Shown here: one piece after another, positions 9,051 through 18,642 of the stretch
Layout of the letters: each line of letters begins with the position of its first letter
How positions within the stretch are numbered: the stretch's first letter is position 1
Assembly: GCF_003576345.1 (NCBI RefSeq)
Contig: NZ_QWGB01000005.1
Span: forward strand, 372,001 to 436,000
Source: Henriciella barbarensis
Lineage (GTDB): Bacteria; Pseudomonadota; Alphaproteobacteria; Caulobacterales; Hyphomonadaceae
Length of the DNA: 64,000 nt
Direction of reading: 5' to 3'
Made by a program: the position numbers and the translations under genes
Notes under the pieces: generated by a model
Databases searched by the model: none
What the model was told of the DNA's origin: nothing
What the model saw: the letters and a program-made list of their open reading frames with translations, nothing else

Positions 9051-10318
9051 TGGATTGCTCCTTCGGTTTCACCAGCAACCTGCGCCGCAGCCTCTTCTTC
9101 GGGGCCGTCAGAATTGGTTTTGCGAGGTGTACGGGGGACGAGTGAGCCGTCAGGCATGCGCTCGACGACCTGGATGCTCATACCATCGAAAGCAGCCTGG
9201 ATCGGAGAGACCACTGCCAGTTCACCATCCTCAACACCCGTGGAGACAAATGCTCCATCATCGGTGCTGTAAACGACGTTCACGGTGCGAATTTCGAGTC
9301 TGCCTTCTGGCCCATCGCCAATGAACACCTGATCGACACCCCGCAGGGCGGAGCGAGGGATGCGCACGACATTCTCGATGCGCCGGCCATCAATCTCAGC
9401 ATTGACGAAGAGGCCCGGCGCCATCGGCACACCATCGTCAGAACCGGTGCCGTATGGATCATCCAGCTCAGCGATAACATTGATAAGCCGGGTCTGCGGG
9501 TTGAGCGCAGCCGCCGTCCGCCTGACGCGGCCGACCCATTCACGCGGCTCACCAGCTACATTCGTCGAAAAGACAACTTGCGGCCCTGGCTTGTCCGCCG
9601 TCTCAGCGAACGCCAGCGGAAGGCCTGTGCGGCCCAGTTCTTCATCAGACAGCGGCAGGGAAACTTCGACCACATCGGTAGCGAAGATCGTGCCCAGAGC
9701 CTGACCGGGGCTTACGAATTGACCGAGATCGGCACTGCGTTCACGGACACGGCCCGAGAAGGGCGCAGTTACAGCGGTCCGGTTCAGTGCAAGCTGGGCA
9801 TCGGCTAGCAGGGCTTTGGCCGAGTCGAGGTTTGCCTGTGCTTCAGCTAGCTGAGGTTCGCGGCGGGCGAGCGGGCTCGCATCCTCGATGCCGAGGTCTG
9901 CAAGATCCTGCTCAGCGAGGTCTGCCTCTGCTTGCTCGCGCGCGAGAGCTTGCTGCGCCGAGGCAACGCCGGACCGGGCCCGCGTCACCGCCAGTTCGTA
10001 ATCCGCTGCCTCCAGGCGCACCAGCACCTGCCCCTGGCGGATGAAACCACCATCAAGAAAATCGGGGGACACGTAGGAAATCCGCCCGGCGATCTGGGGC
10101 GCAACGACGATCTGGCGCTTGGGGCGTACTTCGCCCTGTGCGCGGACCTTGAGGTCGAGGTCTGTCTCTTCGGCGGCTTCTGCAAAGACAGACAGACCAC
10201 GGGGCTGTTCTTCGGCGCGCTCGACAGGCGGCGCGAAGATTTGTGTGAGCGCAAATCCGGTCCCGACGATGACGACGAGGACAATAACTGGAAGCAGAAT
10301 TGTGATGATACGTTTCAT
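9047..10318 (-). CDS. RND efflux periplasmic adaptor (membrane fusion protein)
   Basis: A 423-residue MFP/HlyD-family adaptor bridging the inner-membrane pump and the outer-membrane channel. It has one N-terminal membrane anchor (IITILLPVIVLVVIVGTGFAL), no lipobox, and the biotinyl-lipoyl half-motif VAPQIAGRISYVS. A long alpha-hairpin rich in Ala/Gln/Glu follows (residues about 120-185), then the returning lipoyl strand TAVTAPFSGRVRERSADLGQFVSPG and beta-barrel/membrane-proximal domains. The order in the operon is outer-membrane protein, adaptor, pump. The gap to the upstream stop is 26 bp. Confidence 0.94.
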   Translation of the reverse strand: MKRIITILLPVIVLVVIVGTGFALTQIFAPPVERAEEQPRGLSVFAEAAEETDLDLKVRAQGEVRPKRQIVVAPQIAGRISYVSPDFLDGGFIRQGQVLVRLEAADYELAVTRARSGVASAQQALAREQAEADLAEQDLADLGIEDASPLARREPQLAEAQANLDSAKALLADAQLALNRTAVTAPFSGRVRERSADLGQFVSPGQALGTIFATDVVEVSLPLSDEELGRTGLPLAFAETADKPGPQVVFSTNVAGEPREWVGRVRRTAAALNPQTRLINVIAELDDPYGTGSDDGVPMAPGLFVNAEIDGRRIENVVRIPRSALRGVDQVFIGDGPEGRLEIRTVNVVYSTDDGAFVSTGVEDGELAVVSPIQAAFDGMSIQVVERMPDGSLVPRTPRKTNSDGPEEEAAAQVAGETEGAIQ

Positions 10319-10344
10319 GGGAGGTCTCTGTTCTCGACTTCTTC

Positions 10345-11769
10345 TTATATACCAGAATCCGGGGCCATCGCCCCCTCAGTGACCGCACCACCTATGGCGA
10401 GATGAAAGGAAATGCGGTTGGAAACGCGGGATGACCGGGCTGCGATCAGGTTACTCTCTGCGTTCAGTTTACGTGTCTGCGCATCGATCAGATTGAAAAT
10501 CGAAACGAGGCCATTGGAATACTGGCGAGTCGCCAGGTCTTCGGCCTCAATGGCCTCCTCCAGTGCGCGGCGCTGCGCATCAACCTGAGCGGCGAGAAAA
10601 TCATCGGCGGCCAGCGCATCTTCAACTTCGCGCCAGGCGACAAGCACGTCGCCCGCATAATTGGCCAAAGCGCTTTCAGCGAAGGCGATTGCCGCGTCGC
10701 GGTCTGCACGTAGCGCCCCGCCATTGAACACGGGCTGCGAGAGGCTCGCGATCGCATTTGCGGCGATACGGACCGGGTCGAACAGGTCCGCCAGATCGGT
10801 CTGGTTCGCACCCAGCGACCCGCTGAGATTGAGCGTCGGAAGCAGGGCAAGGCGGGCTTGCTCTGCGCGAAGTCCCGCCGCTGTCAGGCGCGCTTCAGAT
10901 GCCGCAATGTCAGGGCGCCGCGCCAGAAGAAGCATCGGCGTACCAGCAGCCTCGATCGGCGCGAGCTCCGGGAGGAGGCCGGGCGCCTCGATTTCGTCAG
11001 CAGGGTAGCGGCCAAGCAGGATCTCAAGCCGGCGCGTGGCATTGCCCAGTGCCTGCTGGCGCGCTGCGATCGCGGCTTCAGCAGTTGCGCGCGCACTTCG
11101 CGCAAGGCGAACATCAAGTGCCGAGGAAAGGCCCCGCGAAAAGCGACGCTCCGTCAAAGTCACGATCCGGTCGCGAGCATCAAAGGTTGCGATGGCCAAG
11201 CGCTCCTGCGCAAGCGCTTCATTGAGATCGGTCCAGGCAATTGCGGTTTGAGCGGCCAGCGTAAGGCGAAGCGATGCAAGATCGGCTTCGCTCGCAACAA
11301 GGTCGGCTTCAGCCGCATCAACGGCCGCTTGCACCCGCCCCCATAGATCGGCGGTCCAGCTCGCATCGACGCCAAGGCCATAAGTCGGGTCCGTGAAGCG
11401 CTCGTCAAAAGCTGCGCTGTAAGTGGAAGTGACCCCAGCTGAACCAGATACCGAAACATTTGGAAGCGATCGGCCGTAAACTGATCGCGCCTGCGCCCGG
11501 CTTGCCCGAACGATGGCGAGCTGTGACTGAAGGTCGGGATTGGCGGCCAGTGCTTCGGAAACAAGAGCCCCCATGACGGGATCGCCAAACTGCGAGATCC
11601 AGTCACCCGTAGGAAGTTCCCCGGTAACACCGCTTTTCGCCCAGGTTTTCGGAGCATCTGGAGCCGCAGGAAAGATCGCAACCGACTCTCCAGCCAGACT
11701 TTGCGTATCCGGCAAAGTGCTGCAACCAGCTAGCACGGCGACAGCGATAATAAGGCCTTCGAACTTCAT
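10345..11769 (-). CDS. RND outer-membrane lipoprotein channel (NodT/OprM family)
   Basis: First gene of the efflux operon, 474 residues, a trimeric TolC-like exit duct. The lipoprotein signal has lipobox VLAGC (Cys about residue 16). The GDWISQFGDPVMGALVSEALAANPDL segment and the two long helical repeats (QARSVYGRSLPNVSVSGSAG and RAEQARLALLPTLNLSGSLG) are characteristic of the family. No TetR, MarR or two-component gene adjoins the operon. Regulation may run through the AT-rich element at 11825-11846 directly upstream, which recurs at the GIN-domain gene. Confidence 0.95.
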   Translation of the reverse strand: MKFEGLIIAVAVLAGCSTLPDTQSLAGESVAIFPAAPDAPKTWAKSGVTGELPTGDWISQFGDPVMGALVSEALAANPDLQSQLAIVRASRAQARSVYGRSLPNVSVSGSAGVTSTYSAAFDERFTDPTYGLGVDASWTADLWGRVQAAVDAAEADLVASEADLASLRLTLAAQTAIAWTDLNEALAQERLAIATFDARDRIVTLTERRFSRGLSSALDVRLARSARATAEAAIAARQQALGNATRRLEILLGRYPADEIEAPGLLPELAPIEAAGTPMLLLARRPDIAASEARLTAAGLRAEQARLALLPTLNLSGSLGANQTDLADLFDPVRIAANAIASLSQPVFNGGALRADRDAAIAFAESALANYAGDVLVAWREVEDALAADDFLAAQVDAQRRALEEAIEAEDLATRQYSNGLVSIFNLIDAQTRKLNAESNLIAARSSRVSNRISFHLAIGGAVTEGAMAPDSGI

Positions 11770-11824
11770 TCCACCCTCTCTTGATGTGATCGCAGCTCTA
11801 AGCAGCGATTACTCGACTGTCAAC

Positions 11825-11846
11825 AAATAATTATCGAAAATCAATA
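11825..11846. promoter_or_regulatory. Candidate operator upstream of the RND operon
   Basis: Contains the 16-mer TTATCGAAAATCAATA (11831-11846), present exactly but reversed at 39920-39935 between two envelope-protein genes. The half-sites TATCGA and TCAATA form an imperfect 6-bp inverted repeat spaced by three bases. The preceding AAATAATTATCG (11825-11836) recurs, reversed, at 50444-50455. It sits 56 bp upstream of the outer-membrane lipoprotein start and about 100 bp upstream of phoR. The binding protein is unknown. Confidence 0.5.
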
Positions 11847-11949
11847 ATCACCAGCTGTCAGAGGGCAGACAGTTGTAATCAGCTGCCTTTTCAGCCGCTT
11901 TCGCGGTTTAACGGCTTGCAGCACACTCGTTTTCTTGGTTTGGAATAAT

Positions 11950-13323
11950 ATGGCAAGCGCTCGCAAGCACCCTCAACAGTCGGCTTTACGCCGCGCGGAG
12001 AGAATCCGCGACTTTGTCGTTCTCGGCACCGCCGCCAGCGGCCTGCTTGCTTTCATGATGATCTCTGGCGCCCTCGGCATATTCGAAGGCGTAACAGCAA
12101 TCATCGTCCTGTCGCTCGGCGCCCTGGCGTACTTTGTCGGCTCCGCACCACCCGCCATCGACTTTGCTCCCGTGGACGACGCGCAGGCGAACGACAAGGC
12201 GATGAAATCCTCTGTGCGCTCACTTATCCATGCCTTGCCATTTCCCGCTTGCTACATTTCCGGCGAAGGGCGCATCGAATCGGCCAACAAGAAGATATCG
12301 GACCTCTTCCGTATCAAACATATCGAAGGGGCGCTGAAGTCTGTCATCATTCGCCAGCCCGATGTGCTTGCTGCCACTGACAGGGTTTCACGCAGCAGTG
12401 CCGGCGAGCGGGTCGAGTTCATGGCCATTGACGGTGATGAACTCTGGCTAGCCCACCTCACTCCGGGCCCTGAGCCGTCGAGCGTCTTCGTCGTTTTTGA
12501 GGACCGCACTGCGGTGCACCGCGCTGAACGGGCGCGCGCCGACTTTCTGGCCAATGCAAGCCATGAGCTACGCACACCCCTGACCGCCCTCGCCGGCTTC
12601 ATCGAAACGATGCGCGGGCCTGCCCGCGATGACCGGGAGTCATGGGACGGCTTTCTCGAGATCATGCATAAGCAAACGGACCGGATGCGCCACCTCGTCT
12701 CCGATCTGCTCTCGCTGTCCCGGATCGAGTTCAGCGAACATCGTGCACCCGATACCGTTATCGACCTCAGCGATGTGCTCAGCCAGACCGTCCTGGCGCT
12801 GCAACCCCTTGCGGCAGAGCGGGCTATCGAGCTGTCCCTTGAGGGCCTCGGACGCGAAATCCAGGTCACGGCGAAGTGGGATGAACTTGCGCAGGTCGTG
12901 CAGAACCTGATCAGCAACGCCTTGAAATATTCGCCGAAAGGCGGGCGGGTCACTGTGCATATCGGAACTGCACGAAGCATGGCCGACGCCGCAATGCTCG
13001 CAACCGGGCCCACTGAGGACACAACGCGCGCAGTTCTTCTGCAGCCACGCGCGTCGTCCGAAGCCGCAGCAGCCTGGATCAGCGTCAGCGACAAGGGCGT
13101 CGGGATCGCACGTCAACATCTCTCCCGGCTGGGTGAACGTTTCTACCGCGCGGATGAAAGCCGCGGCGGCGACATTGAAGGCACTGGCCTGGGCCTCGCC
13201 ATCGTGAAGCACATCATGGCCCGCCATAGAGGCGGGCTCGCTGTCGCGAGCGAGGAGGACAAAGGCACGTGCTTCGGTGTCTGGCTGCCTTGTCTTGAGG
13301 GCAGCGCGCCATCCAATCGCTAG
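11950..13323 (+). CDS. phoR: Phosphate-regulon sensor histidine kinase PhoR
   Basis: Membrane histidine kinase of 457 residues that phosphorylates PhoB when phosphate is scarce. Two N-terminal membrane helices (residues about 22-65) are followed by a PAS-like region and the HisKA box NASHELRTPLTALAGF with the phospho-acceptor His at about residue 205. The ATP-binding domain shows N box VQNLISNALKYSP, G1 DKGVGI and G2 GTGLGLAIVKHI. The ATG at 11950 has GGA six bases upstream; a TTG at 11935 would add five residues. It is followed after 3 bp by an rluA-like gene and then the pst genes. No Pho box is visible upstream of phoR itself. Confidence 0.93.
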   Translation: MASARKHPQQSALRRAERIRDFVVLGTAASGLLAFMMISGALGIFEGVTAIIVLSLGALAYFVGSAPPAIDFAPVDDAQANDKAMKSSVRSLIHALPFPACYISGEGRIESANKKISDLFRIKHIEGALKSVIIRQPDVLAATDRVSRSSAGERVEFMAIDGDELWLAHLTPGPEPSSVFVVFEDRTAVHRAERARADFLANASHELRTPLTALAGFIETMRGPARDDRESWDGFLEIMHKQTDRMRHLVSDLLSLSRIEFSEHRAPDTVIDLSDVLSQTVLALQPLAAERAIELSLEGLGREIQVTAKWDELAQVVQNLISNALKYSPKGGRVTVHIGTARSMADAAMLATGPTEDTTRAVLLQPRASSEAAAAWISVSDKGVGIARQHLSRLGERFYRADESRGGDIEGTGLGLAIVKHIMARHRGGLAVASEEDKGTCFGVWLPCLEGSAPSNR

Positions 13324-13326
13324 AAG

Positions 13327-14016
13327 ATGAGCGTCCCGCCAGAGCCAGAGTATTGCCCGCCTGCGCCAGAGGCTCTCGCGCTCGTTCACGCCGATGACGA
13401 CTTGCTCGTTGCGAACAAACCCGCGGGGCTTCTTTCAGTCCCCGGCCGTGGCAACCATAAATCCGCAAGCGTGCTTAGCTACCTATCCGAGCGCTACGGC
13501 CCTGTTTTTGACGTCCATCGGCTCGATCTCGATACGTCAGGCCTGATTATCGTGGCCCGTAATCGATTTGTTCAGTCGAACCTGGCGCAGCAGTTCGCAG
13601 ACCGAAAAGTTTCGAAAACCTATGAAGCCTTGGTGAGAGGCCAGATGGCAGGGGTGTCAGGCGCAATTGACCTCCCAATCGGACGCGATTGGAATGAACG
13701 CCCACTGCGACGCATCGATCACGATGCTGGCAAGTCATCGAAGACTCTCTGGTGGCTTGAGAAGCAGGGAGAATTAAACGCCCACCTCAGACTACGACCG
13801 GTCACTGGGCGCACCCATCAATTGAGGCTTCACCTCGCCTCCATCGGTCATCCGATTCTCGGGGATCGCCTGTATGACAACGTATACAGGTCGGGACGAC
13901 TTCACCTGCATGCGGGCCGCCTCGATTTCACACACCCAGCAACCGGAAAACCCGTACAATTTCTGAGCGCTAAACCTTTCGATCTGCGGGGCGTCAAAGA
14001 CAACACACGCTTGTGA
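13327..14016 (+). CDS. RluA-family RNA pseudouridine synthase
   Basis: A 229-residue pseudouridine synthase without the N-terminal S4 domain, so like RluA or TruC rather than RluC/RluD. The catalytic motif HRLDLDTSGLIIVAR contains the nucleophilic Asp. The PITGRTHQLRLH-type motif appears as PVTGRTHQLRLH, and the VNKPAGLLSVPG-like strand as ANKPAGLLSVPG. It modifies uridines in rRNA or tRNA; the target is not predictable here. It lies between phoR (3-bp gap) and pstC, with the Pho box starting 5 bp after its stop, so it is probably co-transcribed with phoR. Confidence 0.93.
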   Translation: MSVPPEPEYCPPAPEALALVHADDDLLVANKPAGLLSVPGRGNHKSASVLSYLSERYGPVFDVHRLDLDTSGLIIVARNRFVQSNLAQQFADRKVSKTYEALVRGQMAGVSGAIDLPIGRDWNERPLRRIDHDAGKSSKTLWWLEKQGELNAHLRLRPVTGRTHQLRLHLASIGHPILGDRLYDNVYRSGRLHLHAGRLDFTHPATGKPVQFLSAKPFDLRGVKDNTRL

Positions 14017-14020
14017 TCAG

Positions 14021-14042
14021 TATGTGTCACATATGTGTCAAT
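14021..14042 (+). promoter_or_regulatory. Pho box (PhoB-binding direct repeat) upstream of pstC
   Basis: TATGTGTCA occurs at 14021-14029 and again at 14032-14040, exactly 11 bp apart. PhoB binds 11-bp direct repeats of the CTGTCAT-N4 type. The TGTCA cores match, and the site lies about 48 bp before the pstC start. It indicates PhoB control of pstC-pstA-pstB-phoU-phoB, including autoregulation of phoB. Confidence 0.82.
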
Positions 14043-14089
14043 CAGCGACGTTATGAGGCCCCAACGGCTTATATTGGGTGCGCAGCGGA

Positions 14090-15496
14090 ATGCTGGAAAC
14101 TTTCGGACATCTGCCCGTCGCTTGGCTGCTATTCGCAGTGCTCGCCGCGGCTGCTTTCATGGCCTTCTATGTTGGGCGCACGCAGGCCGTGGGTATCGCT
14201 CGTGGATATACGTCACAGCTGAACTCACAGCCAAATTATCACGGCTACTTCGTTGCGATGGCGACGATTGCACCGGCTGCCATCATTCTGTTTCTGTACA
14301 TCCTGTTCGGCGAATCCCTCGTTCGCGCACAGATCGCTGGCGAACTGCCAGAGCGTATCCGAGCCCTTGGCGATCTTGAACTTGCCCAGTATATCGACCG
14401 GATCTCAGAGCATGCCACACGCCGGGACGCGCTGGCGACCGGCAACGCATTGTTCGACGCAGCTTCAGACCGCTACACGGACCTTGTGGGCCTGTCTCGC
14501 ATCGCAGCCATCCTGCTCGCTGTACTGGCGGCCGCAGGCGGTTTCTTCTTCGGACGCAGCCGCCTCAGCGGGGACTTCCGTGCAAGGGCGCGTGTTGAGG
14601 ACGGCATCAAATTTCTTCTGTTTCTCTGCGCCGCAATCGCCGTCCTGACTACGATCGGCATCGTCGCCAGCCTTCTCTTCGAAGCGCTTCGCTTCTTCTC
14701 GCGCGTCAATGTTTTCAGCTTTCTCTTCGGCACCGAGTGGAACGCGCAAACGGGTGCTGACTTCGGCGCCATTCCGCTCTTCTTCGGCACATTCCTGATC
14801 GCGTTTCTCGCGATGCTGGTCGCTGCGCCGATTGGCCTGTTCTCTGCGATCTACCTGTCTGAGTATGCCAGTCCGCGCGTGCGCAGCATCGTAAAACCGA
14901 TTCTGGAACTGCTCGCTGGTATCCCGACCGTTGTTTATGGCTTCTTCGCACTTCAGTTCGTGGCGCCCATCGTGCGAGCAAGCGCAACCTGGATAAATGG
15001 CCTTCCCTTCATTCCGGATGGCTTCCTGGCCGCGCAGCCAACCAGCGCGCTCGCCGCTGGCCTCGTCATGGGCATCATGATCATTCCGTTTGTCTCGTCG
15101 CTGTCGGATGACGTTATTAACGCCGTCCCACAAACCCTACGCGATGGCGCCTACGCGATGGGCGCGACCAAGTCAGAGACGGTCAAGCAGGTCGTCATGC
15201 CCGCCGCCTTGCCAGGTGTCATTGCAGCCCTGCTGCTGGCCGTGTCGCGCGCGATTGGCGAGACAATGATCGTTGTGATGGCCGCGGGCCAACGCGCCCA
15301 GATCACGCCGGACCCGACCGCCGACCTGACAACGATCACGGTGCAGATCGTCGCCCTGCTGACGGGTGATACTGAATTCGATAGCGCCAAGACCCTGTCG
15401 GCCTTTGCGCTCGGTTTCGTACTTTTCATCGTTACGCTGATCTTCAATCTAATCGCGCTTCGCGTGGTCAAGAAGTACAGGGAAAAATATGAATAG
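14090..15496 (+). CDS. pstC: Phosphate ABC transporter permease PstC
   Basis: Inner-membrane subunit of the high-affinity phosphate importer, 468 residues. It is longer than E. coli PstC because of an extra N-terminal region with three hydrophobic segments before the core permease. The core shows GTEWNAQTGADFGAIPLFFGTFLIA, the ABC-2 loop DGAYAMGATKSETVKQVVMPAALPG and SRAIGETMIVVMAAG. The ATG at 14090 follows AGCGGA; a GTG at 14078 would add four residues. It starts downstream of the Pho box and overlaps pstA by 8 bp. Confidence 0.95.
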   Translation: MLETFGHLPVAWLLFAVLAAAAFMAFYVGRTQAVGIARGYTSQLNSQPNYHGYFVAMATIAPAAIILFLYILFGESLVRAQIAGELPERIRALGDLELAQYIDRISEHATRRDALATGNALFDAASDRYTDLVGLSRIAAILLAVLAAAGGFFFGRSRLSGDFRARARVEDGIKFLLFLCAAIAVLTTIGIVASLLFEALRFFSRVNVFSFLFGTEWNAQTGADFGAIPLFFGTFLIAFLAMLVAAPIGLFSAIYLSEYASPRVRSIVKPILELLAGIPTVVYGFFALQFVAPIVRASATWINGLPFIPDGFLAAQPTSALAAGLVMGIMIIPFVSSLSDDVINAVPQTLRDGAYAMGATKSETVKQVVMPAALPGVIAALLLAVSRAIGETMIVVMAAGQRAQITPDPTADLTTITVQIVALLTGDTEFDSAKTLSAFALGFVLFIVTLIFNLIALRVVKKYREKYE

Positions 15497-17090
15497 CCCG
15501 TCTGAAGGCGCAGCGAACACCGGTTCGTTCGTTACCGAAGAAGCCCTGCGGCGACTGAAAAAGCGCCACGGCGCAGAAGCGCGCTTCAAGCTGTACGGAC
15601 AGCTTGCGATCGGCATCGCCATTGTCGCGCTTGTGACCCTTCTCATATCGATCTTTGGACAGGCCAGCAGCGCGTTTTCGCGCCATGTGCTAAGCTATGA
15701 CCTGAACATTGAGGCAAGCTATGTGGATCCGGAACGCACGCGCGACCCGGACACGATCGCCCGCAATGTCAGCGGGTTTAACCTTATGCTGCAGGACCAG
15801 CTCGCCGACGAATTCCTGTCAGAAGACGCCGACCGGAACATTCAGCGCGAACTCTATGGCATGTTCACTCGCCTGGCCGTTCTTCCCATCGCACGCGCCA
15901 CCGCCGATTCACCCCAGACAATTGGGTCGGAGCAGACCTTCAACGTCGCGCTTGCTGACGATATAGACCTTTTCCTGAAGGGCGGCGTCAGCGCCCGTAA
16001 ATCAGTAGCGGTTGGCGTTGTTGCAGCCGGAGAAGGCTCCGTCGAGGATGGCATCACGTTGACTCTTGCCTCGCTAGACGCGGTTGAAAAGCTGCGCGCC
16101 ACGCTTACCGAACTTACACGTACGGATGTCGATAATGCGCCAGCGGTCGCGCTGATGAAGGCTGGCAATACCTGGTACAGACTGGAAGAATCAGAAGGCC
16201 GCAGCCTCTCGCTCACCTACCTGGCCGGGCCTCGCATGCTGCCGAGCAATGGAGCTGCAATTGAGGCCCTCGTGCTTGCGCAGAGCCAGGAAAATCGAAC
16301 GGTCACCGACCGGCAAATCGCCTGGACGGAAATTCTCCGGGCGCAAGGCCGCATCAAGTCGAAACTGAATACCACCCTCTTCACCAATTCGGACAGCACC
16401 TATCCAGAACTTGCAGGGACCGCCGCCGCGATTGTCGGCTCGCTCCTCACCATGCTCGTGACAGCAATGCTGGCTATTCCGGTTGGTATCTTCGCAGCTG
16501 TTTATCTCGAAGAGTTCGCGCCGAAGAATAAGCTGACATCGCTGATCGAGGTTAACATCAACAATCTCGCTGCCGTACCGTCGATCGTTTTCGGCCTGCT
16601 TGGCGCGGCTGTGTTCATCAACTTCATGGGGCTGCCGCGCTCTGTACCGCTTGTTGGTGGACTTGTGCTCGGCCTGCTGGTTCTGCCGACCGTAATCATC
16701 GCGTCGCGAGCGGCGCTTACCGCTGTGCCTCCATCTATTCGCACGGCGGCGCTCGGTGTAGGCGCGTCGAAGACGCAGTCGGTCTTCCATCACGTTCTGC
16801 CGCTTGCCGCACCCGGTATCATGACCGGCGCGATCATTGGCATGGCCCGCGCACTTGGCGAGACAGCCCCACTTCTGTTGATCGGCATGGTTGCCTTTGT
16901 TGCAGAAGTCCCCGACGGTCCGATGGATGAGTCGACGGTATTGCCCGTTCTGATCTATAAGTGGTCAACGGGTGCAGAACGCGCATGGGAGCCGCAGACC
17001 GCAGCCGCGATTATCGTGCTACTCGTCTTCCTCGTTCTCATGAATTTGATCGCGATCATTCTCAGACGCCGCTTTGAAAGGAGATGGTAG
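15489..17090 (+). CDS. pstA: Phosphate ABC transporter permease PstA (long alphaproteobacterial form)
   Basis: Second permease subunit, 533 residues against about 296 in E. coli. The extra length is an N-terminal region (one membrane helix plus a largely periplasmic domain to about residue 300) that matches the DUF3333-type extension of alphaproteobacterial PstA. The transport core begins with [21 protein letters not shown]. It includes the coupling loop [24 protein letters not shown] and [16 protein letters not shown]. The start ATG lies inside the end of pstC (8-bp overlap), and the end overlaps or abuts pstB. Confidence 0.95.
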   Translation: MNSPSEGAANTGSFVTEEALRRLKKRHGAEARFKLYGQLAIGIAIVALVTLLISIFGQASSAFSRHVLSYDLNIEASYVDPERTRDPDTIARNVSGFNLMLQDQLADEFLSEDADRNIQRELYGMFTRLAVLPIARATADSPQTIGSEQTFNVALADDIDLFLKGGVSARKSVAVGVVAAGEGSVEDGITLTLASLDAVEKLRATLTELTRTDVDNAPAVALMKAGNTWYRLEESEGRSLSLTYLAGPRMLPSNGAAIEALVLAQSQENRTVTDRQIAWTEILRAQGRIKSKLNTTLFTNSDSTYPELAGTAAAIVGSLLTMLVTAMLAIPVGIFAAVYLEEFAPKNKLTSLIEVNINNLAAVPSIVFGLLGAAVFINFMGLPRSVPLVGGLVLGLLVLPTVIIASRAALTAVPPSIRTAALGVGASKTQSVFHHVLPLAAPGIMTGAIIGMARALGETAPLLLIGMVAFVAEVPDGPMDESTVLPVLIYKWSTGAERAWEPQTAAAIIVLLVFLVLMNLIAIILRRRFERRW

Positions 17091-17095
17091 TCACC

Positions 17096-17917
17096 ATGGA
17101 CGGAAATATGGAACACTTCACCCAGACCAAATCCTCCGCTCGTGCAGACACCGCCTCTGCGCCGATCAAGGTCGATTGCCAGAACATTGACGTCTACTAC
17201 GGCGACAAGCAGGCTATTGAAGACATCTCGCTCCAGATCGAAGACCGGTCTGTGACGGCTTTCATCGGGCCGTCAGGCTGTGGCAAGTCCACCTTTCTGC
17301 GTTGCATCAACCGCATGAACGACACGATCGAGTCTGCCAAGGTGACCGGCAAGATCTTCATGGACGGCGCGAACATCAATGATCCGGCCATCGATCCGGT
17401 CCTTCTTCGCTCGCGTGTCGGCATGGTGTTCCAGAAACCGAACCCGTTCCCGAAATCGATCTATGACAACATCGCCTATGGACCGCGCATCCACGGTCTG
17501 GCCTCAGGCAAGGCAGAGATGGACGAAGTCGTCGAAAACTCACTTCGCAAGGCGGGTCTCTGGGAAGAGGTGAAGGACCGCCTTCTGGCGCCCGGCACTG
17601 GCCTTTCGGGCGGCCAGCAGCAACGTCTCTGTATCGCGCGCGCTATCGCTGTGAGCCCCGAAGTCATCCTGATGGACGAGCCGTGCTCAGCGCTCGATCC
17701 AATTGCGACCGCCAAGATTGAGGAGCTCATTGACGAGCTTCGCGAGCGCTACTGCATCGTGATCGTTACCCACTCCATGCAGCAGGCCGCGCGCGTGTCG
17801 CAGAAGACAGCCTTCTTCCACCTCGGCAAGCTTATTGAATACGGTGACACCGAACGGATCTTCACCAATCCAGAGCATGGCCGTACCCAAGACTATATTA
17901 CTGGCCGCTTCGGTTAA
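17096..17917 (+). CDS. pstB: Phosphate ABC transporter ATPase PstB
   Basis: Cytoplasmic ATPase powering PstCA, 273 residues from this start. Walker A is GPSGCGKST, the signature LSGGQQQRL, Walker [14 protein letters not shown] and the H-loop [12 protein letters not shown]. All are intact, as are the PstB-typical [23 protein letters not shown] segment and C-terminal [10 protein letters not shown]. An in-frame ATG at 17084 overlaps pstA but sits directly against the AAAGGAG site. The ATGs at 17096 and 17108 are better spaced, so the exact start is open. Confidence 0.96.
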   Translation: MDGNMEHFTQTKSSARADTASAPIKVDCQNIDVYYGDKQAIEDISLQIEDRSVTAFIGPSGCGKSTFLRCINRMNDTIESAKVTGKIFMDGANINDPAIDPVLLRSRVGMVFQKPNPFPKSIYDNIAYGPRIHGLASGKAEMDEVVENSLRKAGLWEEVKDRLLAPGTGLSGGQQQRLCIARAIAVSPEVILMDEPCSALDPIATAKIEELIDELRERYCIVIVTHSMQQAARVSQKTAFFHLGKLIEYGDTERIFTNPEHGRTQDYITGRFG

Positions 17918-17937
17918 GCGGCAGAGAGAACCTCCAA

Positions 17938-18642
17938 ATGCCTGATCATATCGTTACAGCCTTTACCGATGAGCTTGAGCATCTGTCGGCAAACCTACTG
18001 CGCATGGGCGGACTCGCCGAGAGCATGATCATGGATGCCAGCCGCGCCGTCGCGACATTCGATCTCGAACTCGCACGCGACGTCATCAAGCGCGACCGTT
18101 CGATTGATGAGCTTGAAGTCGAAGCCGAGCGGGCAATCATCCGCCTGATCGCGCTACGCCATCCGATGGCCGGTGACCTTCGCGCCGTACTTGGCGCGAT
18201 GAAACTTGCCGGGGACATCGAGCGTATTGGCGATCTCTGCAAGAATATCGCGAAGCGCTGCCTCGAGCTTAATGGCGATGAGAACCGTGCTGCCGTCAAA
18301 GGCATTGAACGGATGTCACGCGCCGTCTCCCATCAGCTCCAGATGGCATTGGACTGCTACCTGCGGCAGGATATCGAAGCGGCGAAGACTGTCCTCGATA
18401 TGGATGACGATATCGACGACCATTACACCTCGCTCTTCCGCGAAACGCTGACTTATATGATGGAAGACCCACGCCAGATCGGTTCGAACACGCACCTGAT
18501 CTTCATGGCCAAGAACCTAGAGCGCATTGGCGATCATGCGACAAACATCGCCAAGGCGGTCTATTATATGGTCACCGGCGAAGCGACGACAGGCGCCAAG
18601 GTGGAGTCCCGGCTCTCCGGTGATGAAGGAGAGCAGCGTTGA
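17938..18642 (+). CDS. phoU: Phosphate signalling protein PhoU
   Basis: A 234-residue helical protein with two homologous three-helix PhoU repeats. The metal-binding E/DxxxD-type motifs are seen in MKLAGDIERIGDLCKNIAKR and MAKNLERIGDHATNIAKAVYY. It links the Pst transporter to PhoR, repressing the Pho response at high phosphate. It lies 20 bp after pstB, and its TGA overlaps the TTG start of phoB. Confidence 0.97.
   Translation: MPDHIVTAFTDELEHLSANLLRMGGLAESMIMDASRAVATFDLELARDVIKRDRSIDELEVEAERAIIRLIALRHPMAGDLRAVLGAMKLAGDIERIGDLCKNIAKRCLELNGDENRAAVKGIERMSRAVSHQLQMALDCYLRQDIEAAKTVLDMDDDIDDHYTSLFRETLTYMMEDPRQIGSNTHLIFMAKNLERIGDHATNIAKAVYYMVTGEATTGAKVESRLSGDEGEQR

Noticed and set aside
11855-11872. 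CTGTC-N8-GACAG before phoR as a Pho box
   Set aside because: It is an inverted repeat, whereas PhoB sites are direct repeats with an 11-bp period. I cannot assign it.
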